This document shows, one piece after another, positions 25,116 to 37,090 of a stretch of DNA of 38,813 bases. A program made the translations under genes and the position numbers. Below the pieces are notes generated by a model, which saw nothing but the letters and a program-made list of their open reading frames with translations, made no database searches and was not told where the DNA came from. Numbering within the stretch: the stretch's first letter is position 1; each line of letters begins with the position of its first letter. Origin of the DNA: Lachnospiraceae bacterium. Lineage in GTDB: Bacteria > Bacillota > Clostridia > Lachnospirales > Lachnospiraceae. Location: NCBI GenBank assembly GCA_024680055.1, contig JAILCP010000060.1, positions 1 through 38,813 of the forward strand, in the 5' to 3' direction.

Positions 25116-25748
25116 ATGAGCGAAGAGAGATTTGTTGACCTTGATTTATCCGGAAAGGATTTTTCCGGAAGAGATTTGACAAAAAGTTCTTTTGAGAATG
25201 TATGTCTTGAAAATGCCAATTTTGAAGGGGCAATTTTGGAGAATGCATTGATGGATGGAATCAGTTTAAAAGGATCCAATTTAAGAAATGCCAATTTTCA
25301 AGGAGTATGTTTGCGAGAAGGAAGTCTGGAGAATTGCGATTGCAGAGGAACGGATTTTTATGCAGCTGTATTGGAACATACCAATATGAAAGGAATGATT
25401 ACCGATGACACCACCAAGTGGATAAAACTGTATCCTCCTGCAGAAGGAGCCCTGCTGGGATTTAAAAAGTGTTTTGGAGACAGAATTGTACAATTGCTTA
25501 TTCCTGCGGATGCGAAAAGAACTTCCGCCACAAGGAATTGTTGCAGGTGCAATAAGGCCAAGGTGTTGTCCATATGGAATTTTGAGGGAACACAGTGCTT
25601 TGATGAGGCATGGTCTTTAGTGGATGATAACTTTGTGTATAAAAAGGGATCCTGGGTTGAAGTAAAGGATTTCAATGAAGATCGATGGTATGACTCCACC
25701 ACGGGAATACATTTTTGGCTTACAAGAGAAGAAGCAATCGGATATTAA
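25116..25748 (+). CDS. Pentapeptide-repeat protein with C-terminal DUF5758-like domain
   Basis: The N-terminal half (about residues 6-95) contains pentapeptide repeats of the A(D/N)LxX type (for example FSGRDLTKSSFENV, LENANFEGAIL, LRNANFQGV), expected to form a right-handed quadrilateral beta-helix. The C-terminal half (about 105-210) resembles DUF5758: EGALLGFKK, a Cys-rich NCCRCNKAKVLSI segment, and GIHFWLTREEAI near the end. Function is unknown; pentapeptide proteins include DNA mimics, but this is not implied here. The ATG directly follows the mazG stop with no gap, so it relies on translational coupling or purines in the mazG tail. A perfect hairpin ends the unit. Confidence 0.85.
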   Translation: MSEERFVDLDLSGKDFSGRDLTKSSFENVCLENANFEGAILENALMDGISLKGSNLRNANFQGVCLREGSLENCDCRGTDFYAAVLEHTNMKGMITDDTTKWIKLYPPAEGALLGFKKCFGDRIVQLLIPADAKRTSATRNCCRCNKAKVLSIWNFEGTQCFDEAWSLVDDNFVYKKGSWVEVKDFNEDRWYDSTTGIHFWLTREEAIGY

Positions 25749-25749
25749 T

Positions 25750-25789
25750 AAAAATGGTGACCAACTTTAATGAAGTGGTCACCATTTTT
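25750..25789. terminator. Bidirectional intrinsic terminator
   Basis: AAAAATGGTGACCA (25750-25763) pairs perfectly with TGGTCACCATTTTT (25776-25789): a 14-bp stem with a 12-base loop. T runs exist on both strands, so it can end the pentapeptide unit (+) and the activator gene (-), whose stop lies only 16 bases beyond. Confidence 0.9.
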
Positions 25790-25804
25790 GATGTTTTATT
25801 TGGA

Positions 25805-28800
25805 TTACATGGCATTTTCCGGTGTGTTGGAATCGTTTGAAGCCATGGCCTTTTTCAGGTTTTTGTTGGCGGTGGAAAGCATTAATTTAATACGGTTCAG
25901 CTGATTTACCTCAGAAGCGCCCGGATCGTAGTCGATGGCTACAATGTTGGCTTCCGGATGGAGCGCACGTAAATGCTTAATAACACCTTTTCCAACCACG
26001 TGGTTTGGAAGACAGCCAAAAGGCTGGGTACAAATGATGTTTGGAGTGCCGGATTGAATTAATTCCAGCATTTCACCGGTTAAGAACCAGCCCTCGCCGG
26101 TTTGGTTACCCATGGAAACAATGTCTTTGGCATAGCGTCCAAGGTCCTCAATGTGGGCAGGCGGGTCAAAACGTTCACTCTTTTCAAATTCTTTTCTGGC
26201 AGTGGAACGAAGCCACTCCATAAAGTTGATGCCAAGGCGACCGATACGTTCGATCTTGCTTGGGAAGCCCAGCTTTCTTGCCTTGAATTTCTGGTTGTAG
26301 AAGCTGTAAAGTAAAAAGTCGGTAAGATCAGGTACCACAGCTTCCGCGCCTTCGGATTCCAAAAGGTCCACGGCGTAGTTATTGGCAAGAGGGGAGAATT
26401 TAACAAGAATTTCTCCAACAATACCTACACGAGGTTTTTGCACATCTTTGATTGGCAGGGTGTCAAAATCGTGGATGATTTCTTTGCACATCTGTTTGTA
26501 TTTTCTGTGAGACGGCCATTTGTCCCCTGCGATAAAATCAATGACCTTCTTTTTCCATGCTTCGTGAAGTGCATTGGCAGAACCTTCCACTGCTTCGTAA
26601 GGTCTTACACGATAGAGGCAGCGAAGGAAAATATCGCCGAATTCCAGGGCATAAAGGCCACGTTTAATCAAAGGAAGGGTCAGCTTGAATCCAGGGTTCT
26701 TTTCCAGACCGCTAAGGTTTAAGGAAAGAACCGGAATTTCCGGATGGCCGGCCTTTTGCAGTGCGCGACGGATGAAGCCAATGTAGTTGCTGGCTCTGCA
26801 TCCACCACCGGTTTGGGTAATAATCACTGCGGTTTTGGTGAGGTCGTATTTGCCGGAATTGATGGCATCCATAATCTGACCAACTACGATTAGGGATGGG
26901 AAACAAGCGTCGTTGTTTACGTATTTTAATCCGGTGTCAATGGCAGTACGGTTATCATTTCCAAGCACCACAAAGTTGTAGCCTGCAGCATCAAGGGCAG
27001 GTCCGATCAGGTCAAAATGAATCGGAGACATTTGTGGGCATAAAATGGTGTATTTTGACTTCATTTCTTTGGTAAAAATCACACGCTTGTAGTTGGATGG
27101 TGCAATGGTACGCTGTTCGTTCTTTGCCTTCTTTGCACGAATGGCAGAGAGGAGAGAACGAATACGAATTCTGGCAGCACCAAGGTTATTGACCTCGTCA
27201 ATTTTCAGGCAGGTGTAGATTTTACCGCTGGAGGTTAAAATGTCATTCACCGCATCGGTGGTGACAGCGTCCAGTCCACAGCCAAAGGAGTTGAGCTGGA
27301 TCAAATCCAGGTTGTCTTTGGTTTTTACAAAATTGGCTGCGCCATATAGTCTTGAGTGGTACATCCACTGGTCCATAACGATCAAAGGACGCTCCACAGG
27401 GCGCAGGTGGGCAACGGAATCTTCCGTTAAAACCGCCACGCCGTAGCTGTTAATCAGGTCCGGAATACCATGGTTGATTTCCGGGTCAATATGATAAGGT
27501 CTTCCGGCAAGAACAATGCCGTGACGACCGGTTCGCTCTAAGTATTTCAGGGTTTCTTCCCCTTTTTTCTTCATGTCTTCGCGAGTTTCCTGCAGTTCCA
27601 GCCAGGCGGCATGGGCGGCCTTTTTAATTTCAGCAACCGGAATGTTAAAATCTCCTGCAGAGAATTCTTCCACCAGACGGTTGGTAAGAATTTCTTCGTT
27701 GGTAAAAGCGAAGAATGGGTTGTAAAACTTCATTTCCCCTTTGGTAATTTCATCCACGTTGTTTTTAATGTTCTCCGGGTAAGAGGTGACAATCGGGCAG
27801 TTGTAGTGGTTGTTGGCACCCTTAAATTCTTTGCGCTCGTAAGGAATACAAGGGTAGAAAATAAAGTCCGGGTGCTGGTTGATCAACCAGGTAATGTGTC
27901 CGTGGGTCAATTTGGCCGGATAACATTCGGATTCACTAGGAATGGATTCAATACCAAGTTCATACACCTTTCGGGTGGATTTTGGGGATAATAAAACCCG
28001 ATATCCAAGACCGGTAAAAAAGGTGTACCAGAACGGGTAGTTTTCATACATATTCAAAGCTCTTGGAATACCCACAGTGCCGCGTTTGGCCTCTTCTTTG
28101 GTCAGCGGAGTATAGCCAAAAAGACGTTTGTACTTATATTCAAATAAATTCGGAACATGGTCTTTGTTCTTTTCTTTACCAAGACCGCGCTCGCAACGGT
28201 TACCGGAGATGAATCTGCGGTTGTTACCAAAATTATTGATGGTAAGCAGACAGTGGTTGGTACATCCCTGGCAACGGGTGAGACTGGTGGTGTAGGTTAA
28301 CTCCTCCAGACCCTTTGCATTTAAAGTGGTGGTTTTGTGAGCTTCACTGTGACGTTCTCTTGCCACAAGTGCAGCACCAAAAGCACCCATAATACCTGCA
28401 ATGTCAGGTCTTATGGCGTCGTGACCACTGATTTTTTCAAAGCTGCGAAGGATGGCATCGTTATAAAAAGTACCACCCTGAACCACAAGGTTTTTACCAA
28501 GGTCTGCTGCATCTGTTAATTTGATAACCTTAAACAGGGCATTTTTAATAACAGAGTAGGCAAGACCTGCGGAAATATCGGCAACAGAGGCACCTTCCTT
28601 TTGCGCCTGTTTTACCTTGGAGTTCATAAATACGGTACATCGAGTTCCAAGGTCAATAGGATGCTCTGCAAACAGCGCTTCTTTGGCAAAATCCTTTACG
28701 GAAAAGTTTAAGCTTTTGGCAAAGGTTTCAATAAAGGAGCCGCATCCGGAAGAGCAGGCTTCGTTTAAAAGAACGGTGTCCACCGTCTGGTCTTTGATTT

Positions 28801-30094
28801 TGATACATTTCATGTCCTGACCGCCAATGTCTAAAATGCAGTCAACGTTAGGGTTAAAGAACGAAGCAGCATAGTAGTGTGCCACCGTTTCCACTTCCCC
28901 CTCATCCAGCATCAAACCGGATTTCATTAAGGCTTCACCGTAACCGGTGGAGCAGGAGTGTACAATTTTAGCGCCCTTTGGCATTAAGGAATACAGTTCC
29001 TTTAAAGAGCGAATGGCAGTGGCAAGAGGTTTTCCTTCGTTGCCGCTGTAAAAAGAGTACAACAAAGAACCGTCTTCACCAATCAAGGCAACCTTGGTGG
29101 TGGTGGAGCCGGAATCGATGCCAAGGTAACAGTTTCCACGGTAAGTGGAAAGATCCCCTTTTTTCACAGTGGCTCTTTCGTGGCGTTTGGAAAACTGATC
29201 ATAATCCTCCTGGTCCTTAAAAAGAGGATCCAGTCTTGCAACTTCAAATTCCATATGGATGTCGGAATCCAATTTGTTTACAATGTCAGAAAGTGACATG
29301 GTCACATCTTCTTTATAGTTCAGTGCAGAACCGATGGCTGCAAACAAATGGGAATGATCCGGCGCAATAATGTGTTCTTCATCAAGCTTTAAGGTTCTGA
29401 TAAAGGCCTCTTTCAGCTGAGGTAAAAAGTGCAGTGGTCCTCCAAGGAAGGCCACATGGCCGCGAATCGGTTTTCCCTGTGCAAGGCCGCTGATGGTTTG
29501 ATTTACCACCGCCTGAAAAATAGAAGCCGCCAAATCTTCTTTGGCAGCACCTTCGTTGATTAACGGTTGAATGTCTGTTTTGGCAAAAACGCCGCAACGG
29601 GCTGCAATTGGGTAAATCTCTTTATAGTCTTTTGCATATTCATTTAAACCGGAAGCATCGGTTTGAAGCAGAGAAGCCATTTGGTCAATAAAAGAACCTG
29701 TACCACCGGCACAGATACCATTCATTCGCTGCTCGATATTTCCGTTTTCAAAATAGATAATCTTTGCATCTTCACCGCCAAGTTCAATGGCTACATCAGT
29801 TTTAGGAGCGTAGTCTGTTAAGGCGGAGGATACGGCGATGACTTCCTGTACAAAAGGAATACCAAGATGTTTTGCAAGGGTCAATCCACCGGAACCAGTA
29901 ATGATTGGTGCAATTAAGATGTCGTTTGTGATTTCGTATGCCTTTTTTACAAGAGACTGTAAGGTTTCTCGAATGTTGGCATAATGACGTTCATAATCGG
30001 AAAAAATAAGTTTTCCCAAAGGATCTAAAACTGCGATTTTAACAGTGGTAGAGCCGATGTCAATTCCCAGTTTGTATAAATTCTCTTTTATCAT
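25805..30094 (-). CDS. 2-hydroxyacyl-CoA dehydratase activator fusion (two BadF/BcrD ATPase modules plus DUF2229/HgdB-like region)
   Basis: This giant protein (1429 residues) joins two ASKHA-type activase modules to a dehydratase-like part. Module 1 (about 8-260) has [15 protein letters not shown] and the cluster-ligand cysteines C128 (CAGGTGSF) and C167 (RCGVF). Module 2 (about 323-580) has [14 protein letters not shown]447/C451 (ACSSGCGSF) and C486 (TRCTVF). A cysteine cluster follows (RCQGCTNHC and C634), then a DUF2229/HgdB-like region from about 670 to the end. Activators of this family bind ATP and a 4Fe-4S cluster and inject an electron into radical dehydratases. No separate HgdA/B genes are nearby. 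The start at 30094 is favoured by GGTGAG five bases upstream; 30106 is an in-frame alternative. Confidence 0.92.
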   Translation of the reverse strand: MIKENLYKLGIDIGSTTVKIAVLDPLGKLIFSDYERHYANIRETLQSLVKKAYEITNDILIAPIITGSGGLTLAKHLGIPFVQEVIAVSSALTDYAPKTDVAIELGGEDAKIIYFENGNIEQRMNGICAGGTGSFIDQMASLLQTDASGLNEYAKDYKEIYPIAARCGVFAKTDIQPLINEGAAKEDLAASIFQAVVNQTISGLAQGKPIRGHVAFLGGPLHFLPQLKEAFIRTLKLDEEHIIAPDHSHLFAAIGSALNYKEDVTMSLSDIVNKLDSDIHMEFEVARLDPLFKDQEDYDQFSKRHERATVKKGDLSTYRGNCYLGIDSGSTTTKVALIGEDGSLLYSFYSGNEGKPLATAIRSLKELYSLMPKGAKIVHSCSTGYGEALMKSGLMLDEGEVETVAHYYAASFFNPNVDCILDIGGQDMKCIKIKDQTVDTVLLNEACSSGCGSFIETFAKSLNFSVKDFAKEALFAEHPIDLGTRCTVFMNSKVKQAQKEGASVADISAGLAYSVIKNALFKVIKLTDAADLGKNLVVQGGTFYNDAILRSFEKISGHDAIRPDIAGIMGAFGAALVARERHSEAHKTTTLNAKGLEELTYTTSLTRCQGCTNHCLLTINNFGNNRRFISGNRCERGLGKEKNKDHVPNLFEYKYKRLFGYTPLTKEEAKRGTVGIPRALNMYENYPFWYTFFTGLGYRVLLSPKSTRKVYELGIESIPSESECYPAKLTHGHITWLINQHPDFIFYPCIPYERKEFKGANNHYNCPIVTSYPENIKNNVDEITKGEMKFYNPFFAFTNEEILTNRLVEEFSAGDFNIPVAEIKKAAHAAWLELQETREDMKKKGEETLKYLERTGRHGIVLAGRPYHIDPEINHGIPDLINSYGVAVLTEDSVAHLRPVERPLIVMDQWMYHSRLYGAANFVKTKDNLDLIQLNSFGCGLDAVTTDAVNDILTSSGKIYTCLKIDEVNNLGAARIRIRSLLSAIRAKKAKNEQRTIAPSNYKRVIFTKEMKSKYTILCPQMSPIHFDLIGPALDAAGYNFVVLGNDNRTAIDTGLKYVNNDACFPSLIVVGQIMDAINSGKYDLTKTAVIITQTGGGCRASNYIGFIRRALQKAGHPEIPVLSLNLSGLEKNPGFKLTLPLIKRGLYALEFGDIFLRCLYRVRPYEAVEGSANALHEAWKKKVIDFIAGDKWPSHRKYKQMCKEIIHDFDTLPIKDVQKPRVGIVGEILVKFSPLANNYAVDLLESEGAEAVVPDLTDFLLYSFYNQKFKARKLGFPSKIERIGRLGINFMEWLRSTARKEFEKSERFDPPAHIEDLGRYAKDIVSMGNQTGEGWFLTGEMLELIQSGTPNIICTQPFGCLPNHVVGKGVIKHLRALHPEANIVAIDYDPGASEVNQLNRIKLMLSTANKNLKKAMASNDSNTPENAM

Positions 30095-30145
30095 GTTACT
30101 CACCATTTCTTCTTATTTATATATCCGTATAATTTTACGTGTTTC

Positions 30146-30174
30146 ATTATACGACAACAGGTGGTAAAACACAA
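30146..30174 (-). promoter_or_regulatory. Promoter of the activator-fusion gene
   Basis: On the minus strand, TTGTGT (30169-30174) and a perfect TATAAT (30146-30151) are separated by 17 bases, giving a leader of about 45 bases before the start codon. It diverges from the promoter at 30216-30244. Confidence 0.6.
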
Positions 30175-30215
30175 ATATTTTATTACGAATTGTAGCTTAA
30201 CTTTCGGTAATATGT

Positions 30216-30244
30216 TTGACAAAGGAGGGGGCGAAAATTATAAT
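30216..30244 (+). promoter_or_regulatory. Consensus sigma-A promoter of the rhomboid-like gene
   Basis: A textbook TTGACA (30216-30221), 17-base spacer and TATAAT (30239-30244), followed by GGAGG just before the start at 30266. Only about a dozen bases remain for a leader, so the transcript begins close to the ribosome site. Confidence 0.88.
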
Positions 30245-30265
30245 TAAAAGGATAGGAGGGAAAAC

Positions 30266-31096
30266 ATGAATTTTCTGTACAAAATGGAACGCAAGCTTGG
30301 AAAGTACGCGATTCCCAACTTGATTACGTATTTGATCGGGGCTTACGCATTTGGTATTGCACTTTATTTTATAGCTCCTAAAGCACTGGAATATTTAACC
30401 CTGGAACCTTATTATATATTGAAGGGCCAGGTTTGGAGACTGATCAGCTGGATTTTCATACCGAGCAGCATCAGTATTTTTACTATTATCATGTTGCTGT
30501 TTTATTACAGCATCGGGCGTCAGTTAGAACTGTATTGGGGAGCCTTTCGCTTCAATCTATACATCTTTGGCGCATTGATTTTTACAGATATTGCCGCCAT
30601 GATTTTGTATGGCGTTCTTTTAAAGATTTACGGCATGGCCATGCCACTGAGTGGTTATTTTAGTACAAGTTACATTAATTTGTCACTGTTTTTGGCCTTT
30701 GCAGTATGTTTCCCGGAGATGGAAGTGCGACTGTACTTTTTGATTCCGGTGAAGATGAAATGGATGGCCGTTGTGTACGGCGTGATTATTGCCTACGAAG
30801 TGGTGACTTCCGGTTGGGTAGTTCGAACAGCCATTATTGCATCATTGCTGAACTTTATTATTTTCTACCTTTTAACAAGAAATTATAAGAGTATCAGTCC
30901 CAAAGAGATTCATCGAAAGAAGAAATTTCATCAACAGGTGAAGACAAGCACACAGAAAACCAAACATAAATGTGCGATTTGCGGAAGAACCGAAGATGAC
31001 GACCCGACATTGCAGTTCCGTTATTGTTCCAAATGTGCAGGTAACCATGAGTATTGTCAGGATCACCTTTTTACACATAAACACATTACGTTTTAA
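30266..31096 (+). CDS. Rhomboid-like membrane protein with C-terminal zinc finger
   Basis: The 276-residue protein has about six membrane segments (30-210) with a rhomboid-type layout: GQVWRLISWIF after the first segment resembles the rhomboid L1 entry, and the later PLSGYFSTSY and LIPVKMKWM segments resemble the region around the active site. No GxSG/His dyad was found, so it is probably a pseudo-rhomboid (as in derlins and TMEM115). The cytoplasmic tail has a basic stretch (210-232) and then a cross-brace-like zinc finger: C236-x2-C239, C254-x2-C257, C264-x2-H267. It has its own strong promoter and lies 47 bases before the DUF2225 gene. Function unknown; chaperone or membrane quality-control roles are guesses. 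Confidence 0.72.
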   Translation: MNFLYKMERKLGKYAIPNLITYLIGAYAFGIALYFIAPKALEYLTLEPYYILKGQVWRLISWIFIPSSISIFTIIMLLFYYSIGRQLELYWGAFRFNLYIFGALIFTDIAAMILYGVLLKIYGMAMPLSGYFSTSYINLSLFLAFAVCFPEMEVRLYFLIPVKMKWMAVVYGVIIAYEVVTSGWVVRTAIIASLLNFIIFYLLTRNYKSISPKEIHRKKKFHQQVKTSTQKTKHKCAICGRTEDDDPTLQFRYCSKCAGNHEYCQDHLFTHKHITF

Positions 31097-31143
31097 GTTC
31101 TATAAGGATTAAAACAATGCCTAAGAAGCAGGGGGAATTGTAA

Positions 31144-32004
31144 ATGGATTTTTTATCAGGTTTGGAAAAATTTGGATTATCAAATGAAGGCATGAGCCTT
31201 TTTGAAGAAGAAAAGAAAACCGAAAACGAAAACGAGGAACAGGAAAAAGAGGTAAAAGCAGAACCGACAGAGGCAGACTTCCTTTTGGATAAATCAGTGC
31301 GCTGTCCTATGTGTGAGAAGACTTTCAAAATCAAGCAGGTGAAGAACGGTAGAGTGAAACGTCTTGAGTCAGATAAGGATTTAAGACCGAGACATCAGTA
31401 CATCGATACTTTGAAGTATTCCATTCAGTCCTGTCCTTATTGCGGATATACCGGTTTGACCAGATCCATCGGAGAATTATCCGGACTTCAGAGAAAGTTG
31501 ATTCAGGAAAAGATTTGTGACAAGTTTACCGGAGTCAATGAAATCGAAGAATATGACGTATATCCATATGATTACGCCATTGAACGATACAAACTGGCAC
31601 TTTTTAACAGTGTGGCCAAGAATGGAAAGAACAGTGAAAAAGCGTACCTTTGCCTTTGTATTTCCTGGTTGCTTCGAGGAAAGATTGAAGAAATGCCGGA
31701 GGAGATGAAGGAAATCCCATCCATTATCGACAATGCAAAGAACGAAGAGGATGCCTATTACAACCAGGCATATGAGGGATTTTTAAAGGCGATTTCCACA
31801 GAGAACTTCCCGATGGTAGGAATGGAAGAAAGTACGGTTATGTACCTTTTATCTGTAATGTCCTACAAACTTGGAAAGCTGGATGTGGCATCCAAATTCC
31901 TTTCTTCTATATTAACATCATCAGCCGCAAGCAGACGTATTAAAGATAAGGCATTGGATTTGAAAAACGAAATGATTGACGCAATTAAGAGCGGAAGAGT
32001 ATAA
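31144..32004 (+). CDS. DUF2225 family protein
   Basis: This 286-residue cytoplasmic protein fits DUF2225, common in Clostridia and of unknown function. After an acidic N-terminal stretch (about 16-45) comes RCPMCEKTFKI (about 56) and then CPYCGYTG (about 99): two CxxC pairs likely to hold one zinc ion. The rest looks helical, with TPR-like spacing (YKLALFNSVAK, AYLCLCISWLLRG, YNQAYEGFLKA, LLSVMSYKLGKLDVASKFL). This suggests a helical-repeat binding scaffold. It is followed by a strong terminator, then by the heat-shock operon. Confidence 0.82.
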   Translation: MDFLSGLEKFGLSNEGMSLFEEEKKTENENEEQEKEVKAEPTEADFLLDKSVRCPMCEKTFKIKQVKNGRVKRLESDKDLRPRHQYIDTLKYSIQSCPYCGYTGLTRSIGELSGLQRKLIQEKICDKFTGVNEIEEYDVYPYDYAIERYKLALFNSVAKNGKNSEKAYLCLCISWLLRGKIEEMPEEMKEIPSIIDNAKNEEDAYYNQAYEGFLKAISTENFPMVGMEESTVMYLLSVMSYKLGKLDVASKFLSSILTSSAASRRIKDKALDLKNEMIDAIKSGRV

Positions 32005-32010
32005 GATTGG

Positions 32011-32038
32011 CCTCCCCATGTTTGTGGGGAGGTTTTTT
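32011..32038 (+). terminator. Intrinsic terminator after the DUF2225 gene
   Basis: CCTCCCCA (32011-32018) pairs with TGGGGAGG (32025-32032) around a six-base loop, followed by TTTTTT. It is a compact and strong terminator, placed just before the hrcA promoter. Confidence 0.92.
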
Positions 32039-32071
32039 ATGGAAAATAATAAGAAAAAGGGGAAAAGAGTG

Positions 32072-32100
32072 TTGACAAAGAATAGGTAGAGTGTTATCTT
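32072..32100 (+). promoter_or_regulatory. Sigma-A promoter of the hrcA-grpE-dnaK-dnaJ operon
   Basis: TTGACA (32072-32077) and TATCTT (32095-32100) are separated by 17 bases. The predicted start of RNA, near 32107, is immediately upstream of the CIRCE operator, so bound HrcA would block initiation or early elongation. Confidence 0.88.
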
Positions 32101-32113
32101 CTATTTATGGATG

Positions 32114-32140
32114 TTAGCACTCTTTTGACTTGAGTGCTAA
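32114..32140 (+). promoter_or_regulatory. CIRCE operator of the hrcA operon
   Basis: A perfect TTAGCACTC-N9-GAGTGCTAA inverted repeat lies between the promoter and the hrcA ribosome site AGGAGGAG. HrcA, made by the first gene, binds this element and represses its own operon until heat stress. Confidence 0.98.
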
Positions 32141-32165
32141 CAGAGAAAAAACAGGAGGAGAGTAC

Positions 32166-33242
32166 ATGAGTGAGCAGCTTGAAATGCCATCTTTAGATGA
32201 CAGAAAAAAGAAGATATTGAATCTTGTAATTAAGAACTATCTTGAAACCGGCGAACCTGTTGGCTCTCGAACCGTTTCGAAACTACTTGATAATTCGTTG
32301 AGTTCAGCTACCATTCGAAATGAAATGTCGGATTTGGAGGAGCTTGGTTTTATTGTTCAGCCACATACCTCTGCAGGACGTGTTCCTTCCGATATGGGAT
32401 ATCGTTTTTATGTCAACGAGTTGATGCAGGAGCATGAGAAGAAGGTCCAGGAAATCCAGGAATTTGTGGTTGAAAAGACCGAGAAGATGGAAAAGGTCTT
32501 AAAGAAAGTGGTTAAGACCCTGGCGGTAAATACCAACTACGCCACCATGATTACTGCACCAAGTACCAAGCGCAACAAGGTGAAATTCATTCAGTTGTCT
32601 GCGTTGGAAGAACAGCAGATCGTTGCCTTGATTGTAATGGAAGGTAACATTGTGAAGAACAAGATCATTGAGTTGGATGAGAACATTGATAATGAAACTG
32701 TTTTAAAGCTGAACATTTTATTGAATACAACCTTAAACGGACTTACAAGAGAAGAAATCAATCTTGGAGTCATTGCCAAGATGAAGGAGCAATCCGGTGG
32801 CTATTCTCAATTGGTAAGCGATGTGCTTGATGCATTGGCAGAAGCTTTTACCGAGGACGAGGATTTACAGATATACACCAGTGGTGCCACCAACCTGATT
32901 AAATATCCGGAACTGGCGGATTCGGAAACGGCAAGTGCACTTTTAGGTGCCTTTGAAGATAAAGATGAACTTGCAGAGTTTATTGCAGAAACCAATGAAG
33001 AATTAAAGGATGACGGAATTGTGGTTACCATCGGTAAAGAATCACCGATTCAAACCATGCAGGATTGCAGCGTGGTAACTGCCACCTACGATTTGGGTGA
33101 TGGGTTATCCGGAAAGATTGGTATTATCGGTCCAAAGCGTATGGACTACGAGAATGTTATGAACAGCCTTAAGAATATGAAAGAGCAGCTGGATTCAACA
33201 TTCAAAGGAAAGAAAGAAAGGCCTACGGGCAAGGATGAATAG
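32166..33242 (+). CDS. hrcA: Heat-inducible transcription repressor HrcA
   Basis: HrcA (358 residues) is the CIRCE-binding repressor of class I heat-shock genes. The N-terminal winged helix contains RKKKILNLVIKNYLETGEPV and the recognition region SATIRNEMSDLEELGFI, then HTSAGRVPSDMGYRFYV, which is highly characteristic of HrcA. A dimerisation GAF-like domain follows, ending with IIGPKRMDYENVM. The ATG at 32166 is favoured: AGGAGGAG lies at 32153-32160, whereas the upstream in-frame codon at 32130 falls within the CIRCE. It is the first gene of the operon and controls both this operon and, by its CIRCE, htpG. Confidence 0.97.
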   Translation: MSEQLEMPSLDDRKKKILNLVIKNYLETGEPVGSRTVSKLLDNSLSSATIRNEMSDLEELGFIVQPHTSAGRVPSDMGYRFYVNELMQEHEKKVQEIQEFVVEKTEKMEKVLKKVVKTLAVNTNYATMITAPSTKRNKVKFIQLSALEEQQIVALIVMEGNIVKNKIIELDENIDNETVLKLNILLNTTLNGLTREEINLGVIAKMKEQSGGYSQLVSDVLDALAEAFTEDEDLQIYTSGATNLIKYPELADSETASALLGAFEDKDELAEFIAETNEELKDDGIVVTIGKESPIQTMQDCSVVTATYDLGDGLSGKIGIIGPKRMDYENVMNSLKNMKEQLDSTFKGKKERPTGKDE

Positions 33243-33256
33243 AAGGGAGATATAAG

Positions 33257-33859
33257 GTGTCAGAGAAGGAATTGAATGAAGAACTTCAGAAAGAAGCGGC
33301 GCAAGAGGTTGAAGAAACCGTGAAAGAAGAAGCGAAACAGGAAGATGCCTCTACAAAAGAAAAGAAAGAGGAGGCACCGAAGGAAAAGGCTTCCAAAGGA
33401 AAAAAGAAAAAAGAAAAGCCGGATAAGAGAGATGAAAAGATTGCCGAGCTTAATGACAAAGTTACAAGACAGATGGCAGAATTTGATAACTTCCGTAAAC
33501 GTACGGAAAAGGAAAAGAGCCAGATGTTTGATATGGGAGCAAAGACCATAGTGGAAAAGATTTTACCGGTTGTGGACAGTTTTGAACGTGGTCTTGCCGC
33601 TGTTCCGGATGAGCAAAAGGATGATTCTTTTGTGGAGGGAATGGATAAGATTTATAAACAGATGATGGCTTCCTTAGAGGAGGCAGGAGTAAAAGAGATT
33701 CCGGCAGTCGGAGAAGAATTCGATCCGGAATTACACAATGCGGTGATGCATGTGGAAGATGAAGAACTCGGTGAAAATGTAGTGGCCGAAGAACTTCAAA
33801 AAGGATACCTTTACAAAGACAGCGTGGTAAGACACAGCATGGTAAAGGTTGCAAATTAG
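33257..33859 (+). CDS. grpE: Nucleotide exchange factor GrpE
   Basis: GrpE (200 residues) drives ADP release from DnaK. It has a long charged N-terminal region (about 1-65, Glu/Lys-rich, with a KGKKKKEK stretch), then the coiled-coil helix DFDNFRKRTEKEK (about 75-88) and the beta-wing domain, with FDPELHNAVMHVE and KDSVVRHSMVKVAN at the C terminus. The start is GTG, with GGGAG shortly upstream; no better ATG is present. It lies 14 bases after hrcA, within the heat-shock operon. Confidence 0.96.
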   Translation: MSEKELNEELQKEAAQEVEETVKEEAKQEDASTKEKKEEAPKEKASKGKKKKEKPDKRDEKIAELNDKVTRQMAEFDNFRKRTEKEKSQMFDMGAKTIVEKILPVVDSFERGLAAVPDEQKDDSFVEGMDKIYKQMMASLEEAGVKEIPAVGEEFDPELHNAVMHVEDEELGENVVAEELQKGYLYKDSVVRHSMVKVAN

Positions 33860-33907
33860 TGAAATATGAAATTGTAATAAATGATGATATCATGAAGGAG
33901 GAAATAA

Positions 33908-35779
<1,872 letters not shown>

Positions 35780-35788
35780 TTGTAGATT

Positions 35789-36952
35789 ATGGCAGAGCAG
35801 AAAAGAGATTACTATGAGGTCTTAGGTGTATCTAAGACCTCATCAGATGATGAAATAAAAAAAGCATATCGAAAACTTGCCAAGAAATACCATCCGGATA
35901 TGAATCCGGGGGACAAAGAAGCGGAGAAGAAATTCAAGGAAGCTTCGGAAGCATATGCCGTATTATCTGACGCCGAGAAACGAAGACAGTATGATCAGTT
36001 TGGTCATGCTGCTTTCGACGGTTCCGCAGGTGCCGGCGCCGGAGGTTTTGATTTCTCCGGAATGGACATGGGAGACATTTTTGGCGATATTTTTGGAGAC
36101 TTATTCGGAGGCGGCGGTAGAAGCCGTAATTCCAATGGGCCTCGTCGCGGAGCCAATCTTAGAGCCACCGTTCGTATTTCTTTTGAAGAGGCAGTTTTTG
36201 GATGCGAAAAAGAAATCGAAATCGTTTTAAAGGATGAATGTACCAAGTGTAACGGAACCGGTGCAAAACCGGGAAGTTCACCGGTTACATGTACCAAATG
36301 TGGCGGAAAGGGAAAGATTGTTTATACGACCCAGTCTCTTTTTGGCACCATGCAAAATGTACAGACCTGTCCTGACTGTAACGGTAGCGGAAAAATTATC
36401 GTTGACAAATGTCCGGATTGCCACGGAACCGGTTATGTTTCATCCAAGAAACGCATTTCTGTTTCTATTCCGGCAGGTATTGACAGCGGTCAGTCCATTC
36501 GAATTCGCGAAAAAGGTGAACCTGGCGTAAACGGAGGCCCAAGAGGAGATCTTCTTGTGGAAGTATACGTAAGCCGTCATCCGATTTTTGAGCGTCGTAA
36601 CTTCGATCTTTACTCCACGGTTTCCATGACCTATGCCCAGGCAGTGCTTGGTGGAGAACTTCGAATCAAAACCATCGACGGAGAAGTGGCATACGATATT
36701 GCACCTGGAACACCGACAGATACCAGAATCCGCTTAAAAGGAAAAGGAGTTCCATCACTTCGGGATAAAAACACCCGTGGTGACCACTACGTAAACCTTG
36801 TGGTTGACGTACCTACAAGCGTAAGCAAAGAAGCTCAGGAAGCTTTGCGACACTTTGATGAGTTAACCTCCAATTCCCTGAAAAACAATTCCGGATTGGC
36901 CAAGGAAGAAGAAAAAACCGACAAAAAGAAAAAGAAAAAAGGCTTCTTTTAA
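35789..36952 (+). CDS. dnaJ: Chaperone DnaJ (Hsp40)
   Basis: DnaJ (387 residues) delivers substrates to DnaK and stimulates its ATPase. The J domain contains the HPD motif (H35-P36-D37), followed by a Gly/Phe region (about 75-115) and four zinc-finger repeats [24 protein letters not shown] and CPDCHGTG (about 150-215). Two beta-sandwich domains and a lysine-rich tail (KKKKKKGFF-like) follow. The gap from dnaK is only nine bases and no strong Shine-Dalgarno lies in it, so translation may partly depend on dnaK. No clear terminator was found after it; the next gene has its own promoter. Confidence 0.98.
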   Translation: MAEQKRDYYEVLGVSKTSSDDEIKKAYRKLAKKYHPDMNPGDKEAEKKFKEASEAYAVLSDAEKRRQYDQFGHAAFDGSAGAGAGGFDFSGMDMGDIFGDIFGDLFGGGGRSRNSNGPRRGANLRATVRISFEEAVFGCEKEIEIVLKDECTKCNGTGAKPGSSPVTCTKCGGKGKIVYTTQSLFGTMQNVQTCPDCNGSGKIIVDKCPDCHGTGYVSSKKRISVSIPAGIDSGQSIRIREKGEPGVNGGPRGDLLVEVYVSRHPIFERRNFDLYSTVSMTYAQAVLGGELRIKTIDGEVAYDIAPGTPTDTRIRLKGKGVPSLRDKNTRGDHYVNLVVDVPTSVSKEAQEALRHFDELTSNSLKNNSGLAKEEEKTDKKKKKKGFF

Positions 36953-36976
36953 TACATGAAAAGTACAATCGTCAAC

Positions 36977-37005
36977 TTGAAAATTCGTACAAGATATTGT
37001 ATACT
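36977..37005 (+). promoter_or_regulatory. Promoter of the coiled-coil J-domain gene
   Basis: TTGAAA (36977-36982) and TATACT (37000-37005) with 17-base spacing, about 85 bases before the start codon. No CIRCE is present, so this gene may be expressed without heat-shock control, though read-through from dnaJ is also possible. Confidence 0.65.
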
Positions 37006-37090
37006 CTTGATAAACAGGACACAATTTATACATGGATGTACGCTAGTTACGGGTTTGAGTTATTAAGTACGAAAGTTGAAGGTGAAGTAC

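Noticed and set aside
37076-37090. Upstream TTG start for the coiled-coil J protein
   Set aside because: It has no ribosome site, whereas GAAGGTGA is well placed for the ATG at 37091.
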